From contig CALMQX010000016.1 in NCBI GenBank assembly GCA_937873315.1, positions 1 to 64,000 of the forward strand: a stretch of DNA of 64,000 nt, written 5' to 3'. Every line of letters starts with the position of its first letter. Position 1 is the first letter of the stretch. Source of the stretch: an uncultured Nostocoides sp. (lineage in GTDB: Bacteria > Actinomycetota > Actinomycetes > Actinomycetales > Dermatophilaceae). Positions 53,397-62,824 of this stretch are shown piece by piece. Position numbers and translations under genes: made by a program. The notes below the pieces were generated by a model. That model had not been told where the DNA came from and did not search any database. It saw nothing but the letters and a program-made list of their open reading frames with translations.

Positions 53397-53932
53397 CCGC
53401 GGCCGACACCACGTCCGCGTCCACCCCAAGCCCGCAGCGCCACTGGCGTGCGCTGGCGCTGACTGCTGCCGCCGTCGGAGTGGTGCTCGATCAGGGCACC
53501 AAAGTCTGGGCCCTATCGAGTTTGGGCGATGGACAGAGCCGGCCCCTGATCGGGGACCTCGTGCAGTTGCGACTCATCCGCAACGCCGGGGCGGCATTCT
53601 CCTTTGGTGACGGGGTGACCTGGCTCCTGACTCTCGTGGCGGTGGGGATCTCGGTATGGGTCGCCCGAGCGCTCTGGCGAACCACGAGTCGGATCTGGGC
53701 GCTGACCTTGGGGGTGCTCCTTGGCGGCGCCATCGGCAACCTCATCGATCGCTTCTTTCGCTCTCCTGGGCCCGGCCGAGGGCATGTCGTGGACTTCCTG
53801 GACTATGGGGGCCTCTTTGTGGGCAATGTGGCTGACATCGCGATCGTCGTCGCCGCAGTGGTGATGGCGCTCCTCACGATCGCTGGCATCCCGTATGCCG
53901 CAGCCGGCGCTGACGATGGGCCGACCCGATGA
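53360..53932 (+). CDS. lspA: lipoprotein signal peptidase
   Basis: The 190-residue, four-helix membrane aspartyl peptidase removes signal peptides from prolipoproteins after lipidation. Motifs: [12 protein letters not shown] in helix 1, [23 protein letters not shown] with one catalytic Asp, and [10 protein letters not shown] followed by GNVADIAIV with the other. The start is uncertain: ATG 53360 and ATG 53369 both overlap the zinc-finger gene and neither has a ribosome binding site, so coupling is likely. Its stop overlaps the rluD ATG. A substrate candidate is the small lipoprotein at the left end of the window. Confidence 0.92.
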   Translation: MPNMQEEAGAPLTAADTTSASTPSPQRHWRALALTAAAVGVVLDQGTKVWALSSLGDGQSRPLIGDLVQLRLIRNAGAAFSFGDGVTWLLTLVAVGISVWVARALWRTTSRIWALTLGVLLGGAIGNLIDRFFRSPGPGRGHVVDFLDYGGLFVGNVADIAIVVAAVVMALLTIAGIPYAAAGADDGPTR

Positions 53933-54849
53933 GCTCGCGCACGATTCTGGTCCCCGATGGTCTCGACGGCGAGCGTGTGGACGCCGCCATCGCGAGGCTC
54001 TATGGGCTCTCCCGGACCAAGGCGGCCGATCTGGCCGATGACGGCGCGGTCGCCGTCAACGCCTCACCGGTCGCCAAGTCGCACCGACTTACTGGCGGCG
54101 ACCTGCTGGAGGTCGCGCTCCCTGACAGCCCGACACGTTCGGCCCTCGAGGTGGTCGCAGAGCCGGTTCCCGGTATGGCCGTGATCCACGATGACGAGGA
54201 CATCGTGGTCGTGGACAAGCCGGTCGGCGTCGCGGCCCACCCGAGCGTCGGCTGGAGCGGCCCCAACGTGCTCGCTGGGCTCAAAGCCGCGGGATACCGG
54301 ATCAGCACCAGCGGCGCCAGCGAGCGTCAGGGAATCGTCTCGCGCTTGGACGTGGGCACCTCCGGGCTCATGGTGGTCTGCAAGAGCGAACGCGGGTACT
54401 CCCGACTCAAGCGGGCTTTCAAGGAACGGCGAGTCGAGAAGACCTATCACACCCTCGTGCAGGGCCTCCCGGACCCGCTGATGGGCACCATCGATGCGCC
54501 GATCGGGCGGCACCCGGCCCATGACTACAAGTTCGCGGTCATGGAGTCAGGCAAGCCGGCCGTTACGCACTACGAACTGCTGGAGGCCTTCCGGCACGCC
54601 AGCCTGCTTGAGGTGAACCTGGAGACCGGCAGGACGCATCAGATTCGGGTGCACATGGCGGCCATCAAGCATCCCTGCGTGGGGGACCCCCTGTACGGCG
54701 CCGATCCGGTCCTGGCGGCCCGTCTCGGGCTCGAACGGCAGTGGTTGCACGCCATGGAGCTGGGCTTCGAACACCCCGGCTCGGGCGAATGGGTCACCTT
54801 TGAGAGCACCTACCCGGCGGACCTTTCGGCGGCGCTGAACCGCCTCTGA
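53929..54849 (+). CDS. rluD: RluA-family rRNA pseudouridine synthase (RluD-like)
   Basis: The 306-residue protein has an N-terminal S4 RNA-binding domain (about 13-75) and a pseudouridine synthase domain with [13 protein letters not shown], the catalytic [12 protein letters not shown] (Asp141), [14 protein letters not shown], and [13 protein letters not shown]. It isomerises uridines in 23S rRNA, probably those of helix 69 if it is truly RluD. Overlap with lspA by 4 bases repeats the arrangement known in many bacteria. Confidence 0.9.
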   Translation: MSSRTILVPDGLDGERVDAAIARLYGLSRTKAADLADDGAVAVNASPVAKSHRLTGGDLLEVALPDSPTRSALEVVAEPVPGMAVIHDDEDIVVVDKPVGVAAHPSVGWSGPNVLAGLKAAGYRISTSGASERQGIVSRLDVGTSGLMVVCKSERGYSRLKRAFKERRVEKTYHTLVQGLPDPLMGTIDAPIGRHPAHDYKFAVMESGKPAVTHYELLEAFRHASLLEVNLETGRTHQIRVHMAAIKHPCVGDPLYGADPVLAARLGLERQWLHAMELGFEHPGSGEWVTFESTYPADLSAALNRL

Positions 54850-54937
54850 CGGGGCTGCTGTGACGCCTGTGACTCTCCGGTCGGCGCCCATCGCGGACAC
54901 GCCCCACGACACGCCGAGAGCCGTCGGTGGGCCGACC

Positions 54938-54943
54938 TAGGAT
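54938..54943 (+). promoter_or_regulatory. -10 hexamer TAGGAT before dnaE
   Basis: TAGGAT ends 7 bases before ATG 54951, in line with a leaderless dnaE transcript. Together with the starts of other genes it supports choosing that ATG. Confidence 0.4.
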
Positions 54944-54950
54944 GGCGGGG

Positions 54951-57900
54951 ATGTCCTCTCAGCCCACCGCCGCACGTTCGATGGAGTCCGACTCCTTCGT
55001 GCACCTCCACGTGCACACCGAGTACTCCATGTTGGACGGCGCAGCCCGCATCGGTGACTTGTTCACCAAGGCAGCCGAGATGGGCATGCCGGCGGTGGCC
55101 ATGACCGACCACGGGTACCTTTTCGGCGCTTACGAGTTTTGGAAGAAGTCGCAGGGCACCGGGGTCAAACCGATCATCGGCCTTGAGGCCTATGTCACCC
55201 CGGGCACCCACCGCACCGATCGCACCAGGGTGCGCTGGGGTGACGAGCGCACCGCTCCCGGCGATGACGTCTCCGGGTCAGGCGCATACACCCACCTCAC
55301 CCTGCTCGCGCGGGACAATGGCGGCCTGCACAATCTGTTCCGGCTGGGTTCGCAGGCATCCCTGGACCAGGTGTACGCCAAGTGGCCGCGCCTTGACCGG
55401 GAACTCCTCGACCGTCACGGCCGCGGGCTGATTGCCACCACCGGCTGCCCCTCGGGCGAGATTCAGACGCGGATCCGCTTGGGGCAGTTCGATCTGGCCA
55501 AGCAGGCGGCAAGTGACTTCCGGGATATCTTCGGCGCGGAGAACTTCTTCTGCGAAGTGATGGACCACAACAACGAGATCGAGCGGCGCACGATCAAGGA
55601 CCTCCTCCGGCTGGCCAAAGAGCTCGACCTGCCCCTCCTGGCGACCAACGACAGCCACTACACCACCCCGGCGGACGCGACCGCGCACGCGGCTCTGCTG
55701 TGTGTGCAGTCCGGCTCGACCCTGATGGATCCGGGCAGATTCAAGTTCGACGGCGAGGGCTACTACCTTCAGTCGCCGCAGGAGATGCGGCATACCTGGC
55801 GCGAGTTCCCGGAGGCCTGCGATAACACCCTGCGCGTCGCTGAGATGTGCGAGGTCTCCTTCACCGAGGGCGAGGGTCGGTTTATGCCGCGCTTCCCCTG
55901 CCCGGCGGGGGAGGACGAGGCCAGCTGGTTCGTCCGCGAGGTTCAGCGTGGACTGGGTGAGCGGTTCCCGGGCGGCATACCCCAGTACGCCCAGACGCAG
56001 GCCGAGTTCGAGATCGAGGTCATCGTCTCCAAGGGCTACGCCGGCTACTTCCTCGTCGTCGCCGACTTCATCAACTGGGCCAAGGCCGCGGGCATCCGCG
56101 TAGGCCCGGGACGCGGCTCGGGCGCTGGCTCGATGTGCGCGTACGCGATGCGGATCACCGACCTCGATCCGGTGCCGCACGGCTTGATCTTCGAGCGCTT
56201 CCTGAACCCCGAGCGGATGTCCATGCCGGACTTCGACGTCGACTTCGATGAGCGTCGGCGAGGCGAGGTCATTCGGTATGTCACCGAGAAGTACGGCTCC
56301 GACCGGGTGGCTCAGATCGTCACCTACGGCACGATCAAGGCTAAGCAGGCAGTCAAAGACGCCGCCCGGGTCATGGGCCACCCCTTCACCGTGGGTGAGC
56401 AGCTGACCAAGGCCATGCCGCCCGATGTCATGGGCAAGGGCGTGTCGCTCTCCGGGATCTACGACCCCGAGCACGACCGATACGGAGAGGGCAAGGAATT
56501 CCGCGAGTTGGTCGCGGGCGAGACCCACCTACAGGAGGTTGTCGAGACCGCCAAGGGGCTTGAGGGCCTCAAGCGCCAATGGGGCGTGCATGCCGCCGGT
56601 GTAATCATGAGCAGCGAGCCGCTGATCGATGTCATCCCGATCATGAAGCGGGTCCAGGACGGCCAGGTCATCACCCAGTTCGACTACCCCAGTTGTGAAT
56701 CCCTGGGCCTGGTCAAAATGGACTTCCTCGGCCTACGCAATCTCACGATCCTCGACGACGCGATTGCCAACATCCAGACCAACCGCGGCGAGGAGATCGA
56801 CCTCGATGCGCTCTCGGCGACGCTGGACGATCCGGCCACCTATGCCCTGCTGACCAGGGGAGACACCCTCGGGGTATTCCAGCTCGACGGCGGCGGCATG
56901 CGCACCCTGTTGCGGCTGATGCAGCCGGACAACTTCGAGGACATCTCGGCGGCGCTCGCGCTCTATCGGCCAGGCCCCATGGGGGTGAACGCGCACACGA
57001 ACTTCGCCCTGCGCAAGAACGGCAAGCAGGAGCTGATCCCGCTCGACCCGCAGCTCAAGGGCAAGCTCCAGGCCGAGATGATCTCCGCCCTCGAACCCAT
57101 CCTCGGCACCACCTACGGCCTGGTGATCTACCAGGAGCAGGTCATGGAGATCGCCCAAAAGCTCGCCGGCTACACCCTGGGCAATGCCGACCTGCTCCGC
57201 CGGGCCATGGGCAAGAAGAAGAAGGAAGTCCTCGACAAGGAGTACGTCCCCTTCTCCGAAGGCATGCGGGCCAATGGCTATAACGAGGCCTCCGTCGCCG
57301 CTCTCTGGGGGGTCCTGGTCCCGTTCTCGGACTATGCCTTCAACAAGGCGCACACCGCGGCATACGGCTTGGTGTCGTACTGGACTGCCTACCTCAAGGC
57401 GAACTATCCCGCCGAATACATGGCTGCCCTGCTGACGAGCGTGGGCGATGACAAGGACAAGTCCGCGCTCTACCTCGGCGAATGCCGCCGCATGGGGATC
57501 AAGGTGCTTCCCCCCGATGTCAACGACTCCATCGGCCCCTTTGCGGCCGTGGGCACCGACATCCGCTTCGGGCTGCAGGCGATCCGCAATGTGGGCCACC
57601 ACGTGGTCGAGGAGATCATCGCGGCGCGCGAGACCCACGGACGCTTCACGAGTTTCCAAGACTTCATGAGCAAGGTCTCTGTCGCGGTGTGCAACAAGCG
57701 CACCATCGAGTCGCTGATCAAGGCCGGCGCTTTCGATGGCCTCCAAGAGTCCCGGATGGGGCTGGTGCGGGTGCACGAGGAGTATGTCGACGCCTACGTC
57801 GGGGTCAAGAAGCAGGAAGCCATCGGTCAGGACTCGCTCTTTGGCGCCTTCGGCGATGACGAGGGCACCCAAGACCCGTCGATGATGGGGCTGAGCCCGG

Positions 57901-58559
57901 TGCCCCGAGTGGAATGGGATAAGCCCACCCTGCTCTCGTTCGAGCGCGAGATGCTGGGTTTGTACGTCTCCGACCACCCACTGCTCGGCGTCGAACACAT
58001 CCTCACCCAGCATGCCGACATTCAGATTGCCGCGTTGACCTCGGGCGACGACCCTCGGCCGGAAGGCTCCCAGGTCACCATCGCCGGGCTCATCACCGGT
58101 CTGGCGGTCAAGCGCACCAAAAAGGGCGACCTGTGGGCGATCGCCACCGTCGAGGATCTGGCAGGCTCGATCGAGTGCCTCTTCTTCCCGAGCACCTACG
58201 AAACCGTGTCCTCGATGCTCCACCAAGACACCCTGGCCGTGGTGAAGGGGCGGGTGAATCGCCGAGATGAGACGGTGTCGATCTACGCCAGCGAGCTCAC
58301 CCTGCCGGACGTCAGCGATGGGCCTCGTGGGCCAGTGGTGGTGACCATCGACACCGGGCGGGCCACTCCGCAGCGGGTGGAGGACCTCAAGACCGTCCTG
58401 CGCAATCACCCGGGCACCACCGAGGTGCGCATCCGCCTGGTCAAGCCTGGGCGAGCGGTCACCCTACAAGTCGATGATGCCTTGCGCGTGACCGCAAGCG
58501 AGTCGCTCTTTGGCGACCTCAAGGTGCTGCTCGGGCCGCGCTGTCTGACGGGCGGCTGA
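54951..58559 (+). CDS. dnaE: DNA polymerase III alpha subunit
   Basis: The 1202-residue replicative polymerase of family C. Domains: PHP (FVHLHVHTEYSMLDGA, MTDHGYLFGAYEF, ATTGCPSGEI), palm with GPGRGSGAGSM and the catalytic PDFDVDF (Asp427, Asp429), thumb and fingers with YGTIKAKQAVKDAAR, FPHNEAF-like QVMEIAQKLAGYTLG and RRAMGKKKKE, a helix-hairpin-helix region, and a C-terminal OB fold (about 1040-1110). Length fits DnaE1 rather than the error-prone DnaE2. Start ambiguous: 54927 (GTG), 54942, 54951 or 54981; I take 54951. Confidence 0.95.
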   Translation: MSSQPTAARSMESDSFVHLHVHTEYSMLDGAARIGDLFTKAAEMGMPAVAMTDHGYLFGAYEFWKKSQGTGVKPIIGLEAYVTPGTHRTDRTRVRWGDERTAPGDDVSGSGAYTHLTLLARDNGGLHNLFRLGSQASLDQVYAKWPRLDRELLDRHGRGLIATTGCPSGEIQTRIRLGQFDLAKQAASDFRDIFGAENFFCEVMDHNNEIERRTIKDLLRLAKELDLPLLATNDSHYTTPADATAHAALLCVQSGSTLMDPGRFKFDGEGYYLQSPQEMRHTWREFPEACDNTLRVAEMCEVSFTEGEGRFMPRFPCPAGEDEASWFVREVQRGLGERFPGGIPQYAQTQAEFEIEVIVSKGYAGYFLVVADFINWAKAAGIRVGPGRGSGAGSMCAYAMRITDLDPVPHGLIFERFLNPERMSMPDFDVDFDERRRGEVIRYVTEKYGSDRVAQIVTYGTIKAKQAVKDAARVMGHPFTVGEQLTKAMPPDVMGKGVSLSGIYDPEHDRYGEGKEFRELVAGETHLQEVVETAKGLEGLKRQWGVHAAGVIMSSEPLIDVIPIMKRVQDGQVITQFDYPSCESLGLVKMDFLGLRNLTILDDAIANIQTNRGEEIDLDALSATLDDPATYALLTRGDTLGVFQLDGGGMRTLLRLMQPDNFEDISAALALYRPGPMGVNAHTNFALRKNGKQELIPLDPQLKGKLQAEMISALEPILGTTYGLVIYQEQVMEIAQKLAGYTLGNADLLRRAMGKKKKEVLDKEYVPFSEGMRANGYNEASVAALWGVLVPFSDYAFNKAHTAAYGLVSYWTAYLKANYPAEYMAALLTSVGDDKDKSALYLGECRRMGIKVLPPDVNDSIGPFAAVGTDIRFGLQAIRNVGHHVVEEIIAARETHGRFTSFQDFMSKVSVAVCNKRTIESLIKAGAFDGLQESRMGLVRVHEEYVDAYVGVKKQEAIGQDSLFGAFGDDEGTQDPSMMGLSPVPRVEWDKPTLLSFEREMLGLYVSDHPLLGVEHILTQHADIQIAALTSGDDPRPEGSQVTIAGLITGLAVKRTKKGDLWAIATVEDLAGSIECLFFPSTYETVSSMLHQDTLAVVKGRVNRRDETVSIYASELTLPDVSDGPRGPVVVTIDTGRATPQRVEDLKTVLRNHPGTTEVRIRLVKPGRAVTLQVDDALRVTASESLFGDLKVLLGPRCLTGG

Positions 58560-60686
58560 GTGTTGTCTGAGTTGCCCGAGGCGCCCCTGGCTCCGGTGCG
58601 CGAGCATGTGCGTGAGCATCACGGCGACCGCGTCGTTGACCCCTATGAATGGTTGCGCGATGGCGAGGATCCGGAGGTACTGGCCTATCTGGAGGCCGAG
58701 AACGCCTATGCCCTCGCTCGCACCGATCACTTAGAACCATTGCGGCGCAGTCTCTTTGACGAGATCAAGTCTCGAGTCAAGGAAACTGACCTGAGCGTCC
58801 CGGTGGCTAGCGGCCCCTGGTGGTACTACTCGCGCACGGTCGAGGGGCAGCAGTATGCCGTGCACGCGCGATCACCGCGGCAGCCAGGCGACCCGCGGCC
58901 CGAGACCGATGGCGCGGCCGTTCCCGGCGAGCAGATCCTGCTGGACGGCAATGTCGAGGCTGGTGACAGCGACTTCTTCGCGGTGGGTGCGCTCACGGTC
59001 AGCCAGGACCACGCCAGGGTGGCCTTCGCGGTCGACCGGGCCGGCGATGAACGCTTCGATGTGGTGATTCGCGAGGTGTCCACCGGGCGGGTGCTCGACG
59101 CGGCGGTGACAGGCATCGGTTACGGCTGTGAGCTGGATGCCTCCGGCGAGTACCTCTTCTACCTGCGCGTCGATGATGCCTGGCGTCCGCACGAGCTCTG
59201 GCGGCACCGGGTCGGCACCGAGAGCGCTGAGGACGTCTTGCTGTACCACGAGAGCGACGAGCGCTTCTGGATGGGCTTGGACAGCAGCCGCGACGAGCGC
59301 TGGCTGATCCTGGCCCTGGGCACCAAGACGACCACCGAGATCCACCTGCTGCCCAGCGACCAACCGCTGAGCGACTTCCGCTTGGTGGCGGCCCGCAGGG
59401 AGGGTGTCGAGTACGACGTGGAGCCGACCCAAGATCGGCTCGTCATCGTGCACACCGCGGACAACCCCGAGGGTGACCTGGCCTGGGCGCCACTTGACTC
59501 GACGAGCCACGAGGAGTGGGTGCCCTGGGTCTCGGCGGGCCCCGGCGAGCGGTTCTTGGGCACGGATGCGTTCGCCGAAGCCGTGGTGCTCAGTTTGCGG
59601 TCCGAGGGACAGACCGCGCTGCGAGTCTTCCCTCGCGACCCGCAAGCCCCGTCCGGCTTCGCAGAGCCGTGGGAGGTCGAGGTCGACACGGCAGTGCGAA
59701 CCATTGGCCTGGGCAGCACCCCGGAGTTCGACACCGACGCCATCCAGATCGTGGTCGAGTCCTTCGTCACCCCGCACACCGTGCTCGAACTCGACCTTCG
59801 CACGCGAACCCAGGCCCTGCTCAAGCGGCAGCCGGTTCTGGGTGGGGTCAACTTGGCGGATTACGCCGAGTCGCGCCTGTGGGCGACAGCCAGCGATGGC
59901 ACGGCGGTGCCGGTCTCGGTGGTTCACCGGGCAGACCTAGCGCCGGGCGGCTCGCACCCCGCCCTGATCACGGCATACGGCGCGTATGAGATCTCCAGCG
60001 ATCCCTACTTCTCCGTGGCCCGGCTCAGCCTGCTCGACCGGGGCGTGGTCTATGCCGTGGCGCACGTTCGGGGTGGTGGCGAGATGGGGCGGCACTGGTA
60101 CGACCACGGCAAACTGCTCGAGAAGCCCACGACCTTCACCGACACGGTGGCCTGCACCGAGGCGCTGGTCTCGGCGGGGTGGGCAGATCCGGATCGGCTC
60201 GCCCTTGAGGGCGGCTCGGCGGGCGGCTTGCTGGCCGGCGCGGTGCTGAACCTCGATCCAGGTCGCTGGCGGGTCGTGCATGCGGCGGTGCCTTTCGTGG
60301 ATGCCTTGACCACCATGCTTCGCCCGGATCTCCCGCTCACGGTGGGGGAGTGGGAGGAGTGGGGTAACCCGCTGGAGGACCCTCAGGCGTACGCCTGCAT
60401 GCGTGGGTACACGCCCTACGAGAACCTCTCCCGGTGTGCCTATCCCGCGATCCTGGCGACCACGAGCCTGAACGACACGCGCGTGTTCTTCACCGAGCCC
60501 GCAAAATGGGTAGCCAGGCTGCGGGCAACAGTGACCAATGATCCGGCGACCAGGCCGATCCTGCTGCGCACCGAGATGGCTGCCGGACACGGCGGCCGCA
60601 GCGGCCGGTATGCCGCCTGGGAGCAGACGGCATGGGAGTGGGCCTTCCTGCTTGACCAACTCGGCGCCACCACACGCCTGCCCTAG
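58560..60686 (+). CDS. ptrB: oligopeptidase B (S9 family serine peptidase)
   Basis: The 708-residue prolyl-oligopeptidase-family enzyme has an N-terminal beta-propeller (about 70-410) and a C-terminal alpha/beta-hydrolase domain with EGGSAGGLLAGA (Ser553), NDTRVFF (Asp639) and AAGHGGRSGR (His677). Signatures YEWLRDGEDPEV and GGEMGRHWYDHGK fit oligopeptidase B, which cleaves short peptides after Arg or Lys. It is cytosolic, without signal peptide. The GTG start abuts the dnaE stop directly. No functional link with dnaE is expected. Confidence 0.9.
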   Translation: MLSELPEAPLAPVREHVREHHGDRVVDPYEWLRDGEDPEVLAYLEAENAYALARTDHLEPLRRSLFDEIKSRVKETDLSVPVASGPWWYYSRTVEGQQYAVHARSPRQPGDPRPETDGAAVPGEQILLDGNVEAGDSDFFAVGALTVSQDHARVAFAVDRAGDERFDVVIREVSTGRVLDAAVTGIGYGCELDASGEYLFYLRVDDAWRPHELWRHRVGTESAEDVLLYHESDERFWMGLDSSRDERWLILALGTKTTTEIHLLPSDQPLSDFRLVAARREGVEYDVEPTQDRLVIVHTADNPEGDLAWAPLDSTSHEEWVPWVSAGPGERFLGTDAFAEAVVLSLRSEGQTALRVFPRDPQAPSGFAEPWEVEVDTAVRTIGLGSTPEFDTDAIQIVVESFVTPHTVLELDLRTRTQALLKRQPVLGGVNLADYAESRLWATASDGTAVPVSVVHRADLAPGGSHPALITAYGAYEISSDPYFSVARLSLLDRGVVYAVAHVRGGGEMGRHWYDHGKLLEKPTTFTDTVACTEALVSAGWADPDRLALEGGSAGGLLAGAVLNLDPGRWRVVHAAVPFVDALTTMLRPDLPLTVGEWEEWGNPLEDPQAYACMRGYTPYENLSRCAYPAILATTSLNDTRVFFTEPAKWVARLRATVTNDPATRPILLRTEMAAGHGGRSGRYAAWEQTAWEWAFLLDQLGATTRLP

Positions 60687-60694
60687 CCGCCCTC

Positions 60695-60700
60695 TAGGGT
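60695..60700 (+). promoter_or_regulatory. -10 hexamer TAGGGT, leaderless start of mtnA
   Basis: TAGGGT ends 7 bases before ATG 60708. No ribosome binding site intervenes; the GTG at 60699 overlaps the hexamer and is therefore unlikely as start. Confidence 0.45.
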
Positions 60701-60707
60701 GAGTCCC

Positions 60708-61742
60708 ATGACGATTGTGGCGATCTCGTGGGATGACGCGATAGGTGCGGATGGACGCGGCGGCATTCGGCTGCTGGATCAGACGCTGCTTCCCGGGAGG
60801 ACCGAAGACCGGGAGATCACCTCGACCGATGACCTGATCCGCGCCATCGCCGAACTCGCCGTCCGCGGTGCGCCCGCACTCGGCGTAGCCGGAGCGATGG
60901 GGGTGGCCCTCGCCATGGATGAGGGCGAGCGTGAAGGCTGGTCCGAGGCGGAGGTGGCGTCGGCGGTCGATCGGGTGCGGCTGGCTCGGCCGACGGCCGT
61001 CAACCTCGCGTGGGGCGTCGATCAGGTCTCTCCCCTGATGACCCAAGGGCGCGACGTCGTCCTGGCGGCCGCTCGGCAAGTCGCCGCCGAGGACGAGGCG
61101 GCCAACCGCGAGCTCTCTCGTCTGGGCGCGGAGTGGCTGCTTGAACGGATCGACCGTCCGCGGTTGCGGGCCATCACGCACTGCAACACAGGGGCGCTCG
61201 CGACGTCGGCGTGGGGGACGGCATTCGGCGTGCTCCGCGAGTTGCATGATCGGGGCCGCTTGGAGATGGTCTATGCCGATGAGACCCGGCCGCTGCTTCA
61301 GGGTGCCCGGCTCACGGCATACGAACTGGCCGAAGCGGGTATGCCGCACGTCGTGCAGGCCGACGGTGCCGCGGCGTCCACCATCCTGCGTGGTTTGGTC
61401 GACTTCGCTGTGGTGGGCTCGGATCGCATTGCGGCCAACGGAGACGTGGCCAACAAGATCGGGACGCTCGGCGTTGCCCTGGCGTGTGCCGATGCGGGGA
61501 TTCCGTTCATGGTGGCGGCTCCCTGGTCCACCGTGGACCTGGCCACCGCCAGCGGGGACGAGATCGAGATCGAGGAGCGCTCCGGGGACGAAGTGACCCG
61601 GTATGTCGGCGTGCTCGTAGCGCCGGCGCAGACTCGTGGGTTCAACCCGGCATTCGATGTGACACCGGCGCGACTCGTGGATGCGATCACGACCGAGCGC
61701 GGGGTGCTGGAACCGCGATTGGGCCGGGTGCCGACCGCCTGA
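60708..61742 (+). CDS. mtnA: methylthioribose-1-phosphate isomerase
   Basis: The 344-residue enzyme isomerises S-methyl-5-thioribose-1-phosphate to the ribulose form in the methionine salvage pathway. Motifs: VRGAPALGVAGAMG, RPTAVNLAW, THCNTGALAT (Cys159), ADETRPLLQGARLTAYEL, and GSDRIAANGDVANKIGT (Asp239). These separate it from eIF2B-like ribose-1,5-bisphosphate isomerases. No other salvage genes lie next to it. Together with metX and metY it makes three methionine-related loci in the window. Confidence 0.93.
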   Translation: MTIVAISWDDAIGADGRGGIRLLDQTLLPGRTEDREITSTDDLIRAIAELAVRGAPALGVAGAMGVALAMDEGEREGWSEAEVASAVDRVRLARPTAVNLAWGVDQVSPLMTQGRDVVLAAARQVAAEDEAANRELSRLGAEWLLERIDRPRLRAITHCNTGALATSAWGTAFGVLRELHDRGRLEMVYADETRPLLQGARLTAYELAEAGMPHVVQADGAAASTILRGLVDFAVVGSDRIAANGDVANKIGTLGVALACADAGIPFMVAAPWSTVDLATASGDEIEIEERSGDEVTRYVGVLVAPAQTRGFNPAFDVTPARLVDAITTERGVLEPRLGRVPTA

Positions 61743-61765
61743 GTCGTGCTAGGTCACGCGCTCGG

Positions 61766-62509
61766 TCAGACTGGCGGGCCGTCGGGCTGGGCGGGGCGGC
61801 GGCGCTCCCAGGCAGAGGCTATGTGATGGTCCATCAGTTCGCCGGCCGCCTGGGCATCGCCCCGTTCGATGGCGTCACGAATGGCGCGGTGGTCCTCATT
61901 GGTGTGTTGCCGATCGGCCGTTGATGGTTGACCGATGTAGCGCAAGCTCCGGTAGGCCTCAACCGTGAGTGAGCGAATGATCGCTCGCCCCAGGAGATTG
62001 CCGGAGGCGGTGAGGATCGCATCGTGGAAGGCCACGTCTGCTGCCGAGAAGGCGTCGGCGTCCTCCACCGCAAGCTCCAGGTCGGCCATGCGCTCATTGA
62101 CGATGCGCTTGCCTTCCTCGGTGATGAGCCCAGCCGCCTGACTGGCCATCTGGGATTCCAGCGCGCGACGAACTTTGACCAGGTGGTCGAGCACCGACCA
62201 GGCAGCGTCGTGTCGGATCACCGCAGCCAAGACCACCGGGTTGACCAGATCCCACTCGGCCTGCGGCAACACCGTGGTGCCCTGGCCTTGCTGGACCTTG
62301 ACCAATCCCATGGCCTCCAGGGCCTTGATTGCCTCACGAAGCACACTGCGGGAGACCCCAAAAGTCTCGCCGAGCACCGGCTCTGTGGGCAGGGTCGAGC
62401 CAGCCGGGAAAGCCCCACCGACAATGCGGTCAGCCAGTTCCTCGATGACGGCAGTGGCCAGCCGGGCGGGACGTCGAGGCCAAGGGCTGAGGGCCGGAGA
62501 AGTGGTCAC
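61766..62509 (-). CDS. GntR-family transcriptional regulator, FadR/DgoR-type (FCD domain)
   Basis: The 247-residue regulator has a winged-helix domain (about 15-80; ELADRIVGGAFPAGSTLPTE, GVSRSVLREAIKALEAMGLV) and a C-terminal FCD ligand domain (about 95-235) with VKVRRALESQMAS, DVAFHDAIL and DHRAIRDAIERGD; the histidines and Asp of the FCD metal site appear present. The link QQGQGTTVLPQAEWDLVNP resembles DgoR-type regulators of sugar acids. It probably binds the palindrome CATACGTATG beside its own promoter. GTG 62509 sits 6 bases after TATGGT, without a ribosome binding site. Confidence 0.88.
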   Translation of the reverse strand: MTTSPALSPWPRRPARLATAVIEELADRIVGGAFPAGSTLPTEPVLGETFGVSRSVLREAIKALEAMGLVKVQQGQGTTVLPQAEWDLVNPVVLAAVIRHDAAWSVLDHLVKVRRALESQMASQAAGLITEEGKRIVNERMADLELAVEDADAFSAADVAFHDAILTASGNLLGRAIIRSLTVEAYRSLRYIGQPSTADRQHTNEDHRAIRDAIERGDAQAAGELMDHHIASAWERRRPAQPDGPPV

Positions 62510-62515
62510 AGAGGA

Positions 62516-62521
62516 ACCATA
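62516..62521 (-). promoter_or_regulatory. -10 hexamer TATGGT of the GntR-family gene
   Basis: Reverse-strand TATGGT ends 6 bases before the GTG at 62509. Its -35 area falls on the palindrome at 62539-62548, as expected for autoregulation. Confidence 0.4.
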
Positions 62522-62531
62522 GCGGAAGCAC

Positions 62532-62560
62532 TTGACGACATACGTATGATGAATTATGGT
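62532..62560 (+). promoter_or_regulatory. strong forward promoter in the divergent region
   Basis: TTGACG (62532-62537), 17-base spacer and TATGGT (62555-62560) form the best sigma-A promoter seen in this window. Transcription would start near 62567 and head toward satD. Confidence 0.5.
62539..62548. promoter_or_regulatory. operator palindrome CATACGTATG
   Basis: A perfect 10-base palindrome lies in the spacer of the forward promoter and over the -35 region of the divergent GntR-family gene. GntR-type repressors commonly bind such short palindromes. Confidence 0.5.
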
Positions 62561-62566
62561 TTCTCC

Positions 62567-62785
62567 TAGGACTCACCCCGAACGCGTCGTGGATCGCTTC
62601 GATTCAGGATTGCGGCGGTGCGTTCTCCAAAGCGGCACGGTGCTGAGGAGTTCGCTGTCGCCCACCGGAGTCGGACCCGCTGACGTGGCAGTCCCGGTCG
62701 GTGGGGTCGCCCACCCTGCCGGGTTGGCCCCCCGAACGCGGGGTCTGGCGAGGCTGCCTGGTTGCCCTCGCCAGACCCCGTTACA
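62567..62785 (+). ncRNA. candidate structured leader or small RNA
   Basis: From the predicted start near 62567 to the stem-loop ending at 62780 no convincing gene is seen. CCCACCG (62661-62667) can pair with CGGTGGG (62699-62705), while GTGGG (62701-62705) can instead pair with CCCAC (62710-62714), so two exclusive folds are possible before the strong hairpin. It could be a terminated small RNA or an attenuating leader of satD. Only the sequence pattern supports this. Confidence 0.25.
62739..62780 (+). terminator. perfect 15-bp stem-loop upstream of satD
   Basis: Bases 62739-62753 and 62766-62780 pair completely around a 12-base loop and are followed by TTACAAC. No recognised gene ends here on either strand, so it is an orphan terminator or an attenuator in the leader of satD. 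Confidence 0.6.
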
Positions 62786-62818
62786 ACACGGGGCGGTGGG
62801 CTGGGTGAAGCATATGGC

Positions 62819-62824
62819 TATACT
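62819..62824 (+). promoter_or_regulatory. -10 box TATACT of satD
   Basis: TATACT lies 36 bases before the satD ATG. An imperfect inverted repeat, CAGTCAT and ATGAACTG (62827-62848), follows around the expected start of transcription and may be an operator. The -35 region is poor. Confidence 0.45.
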
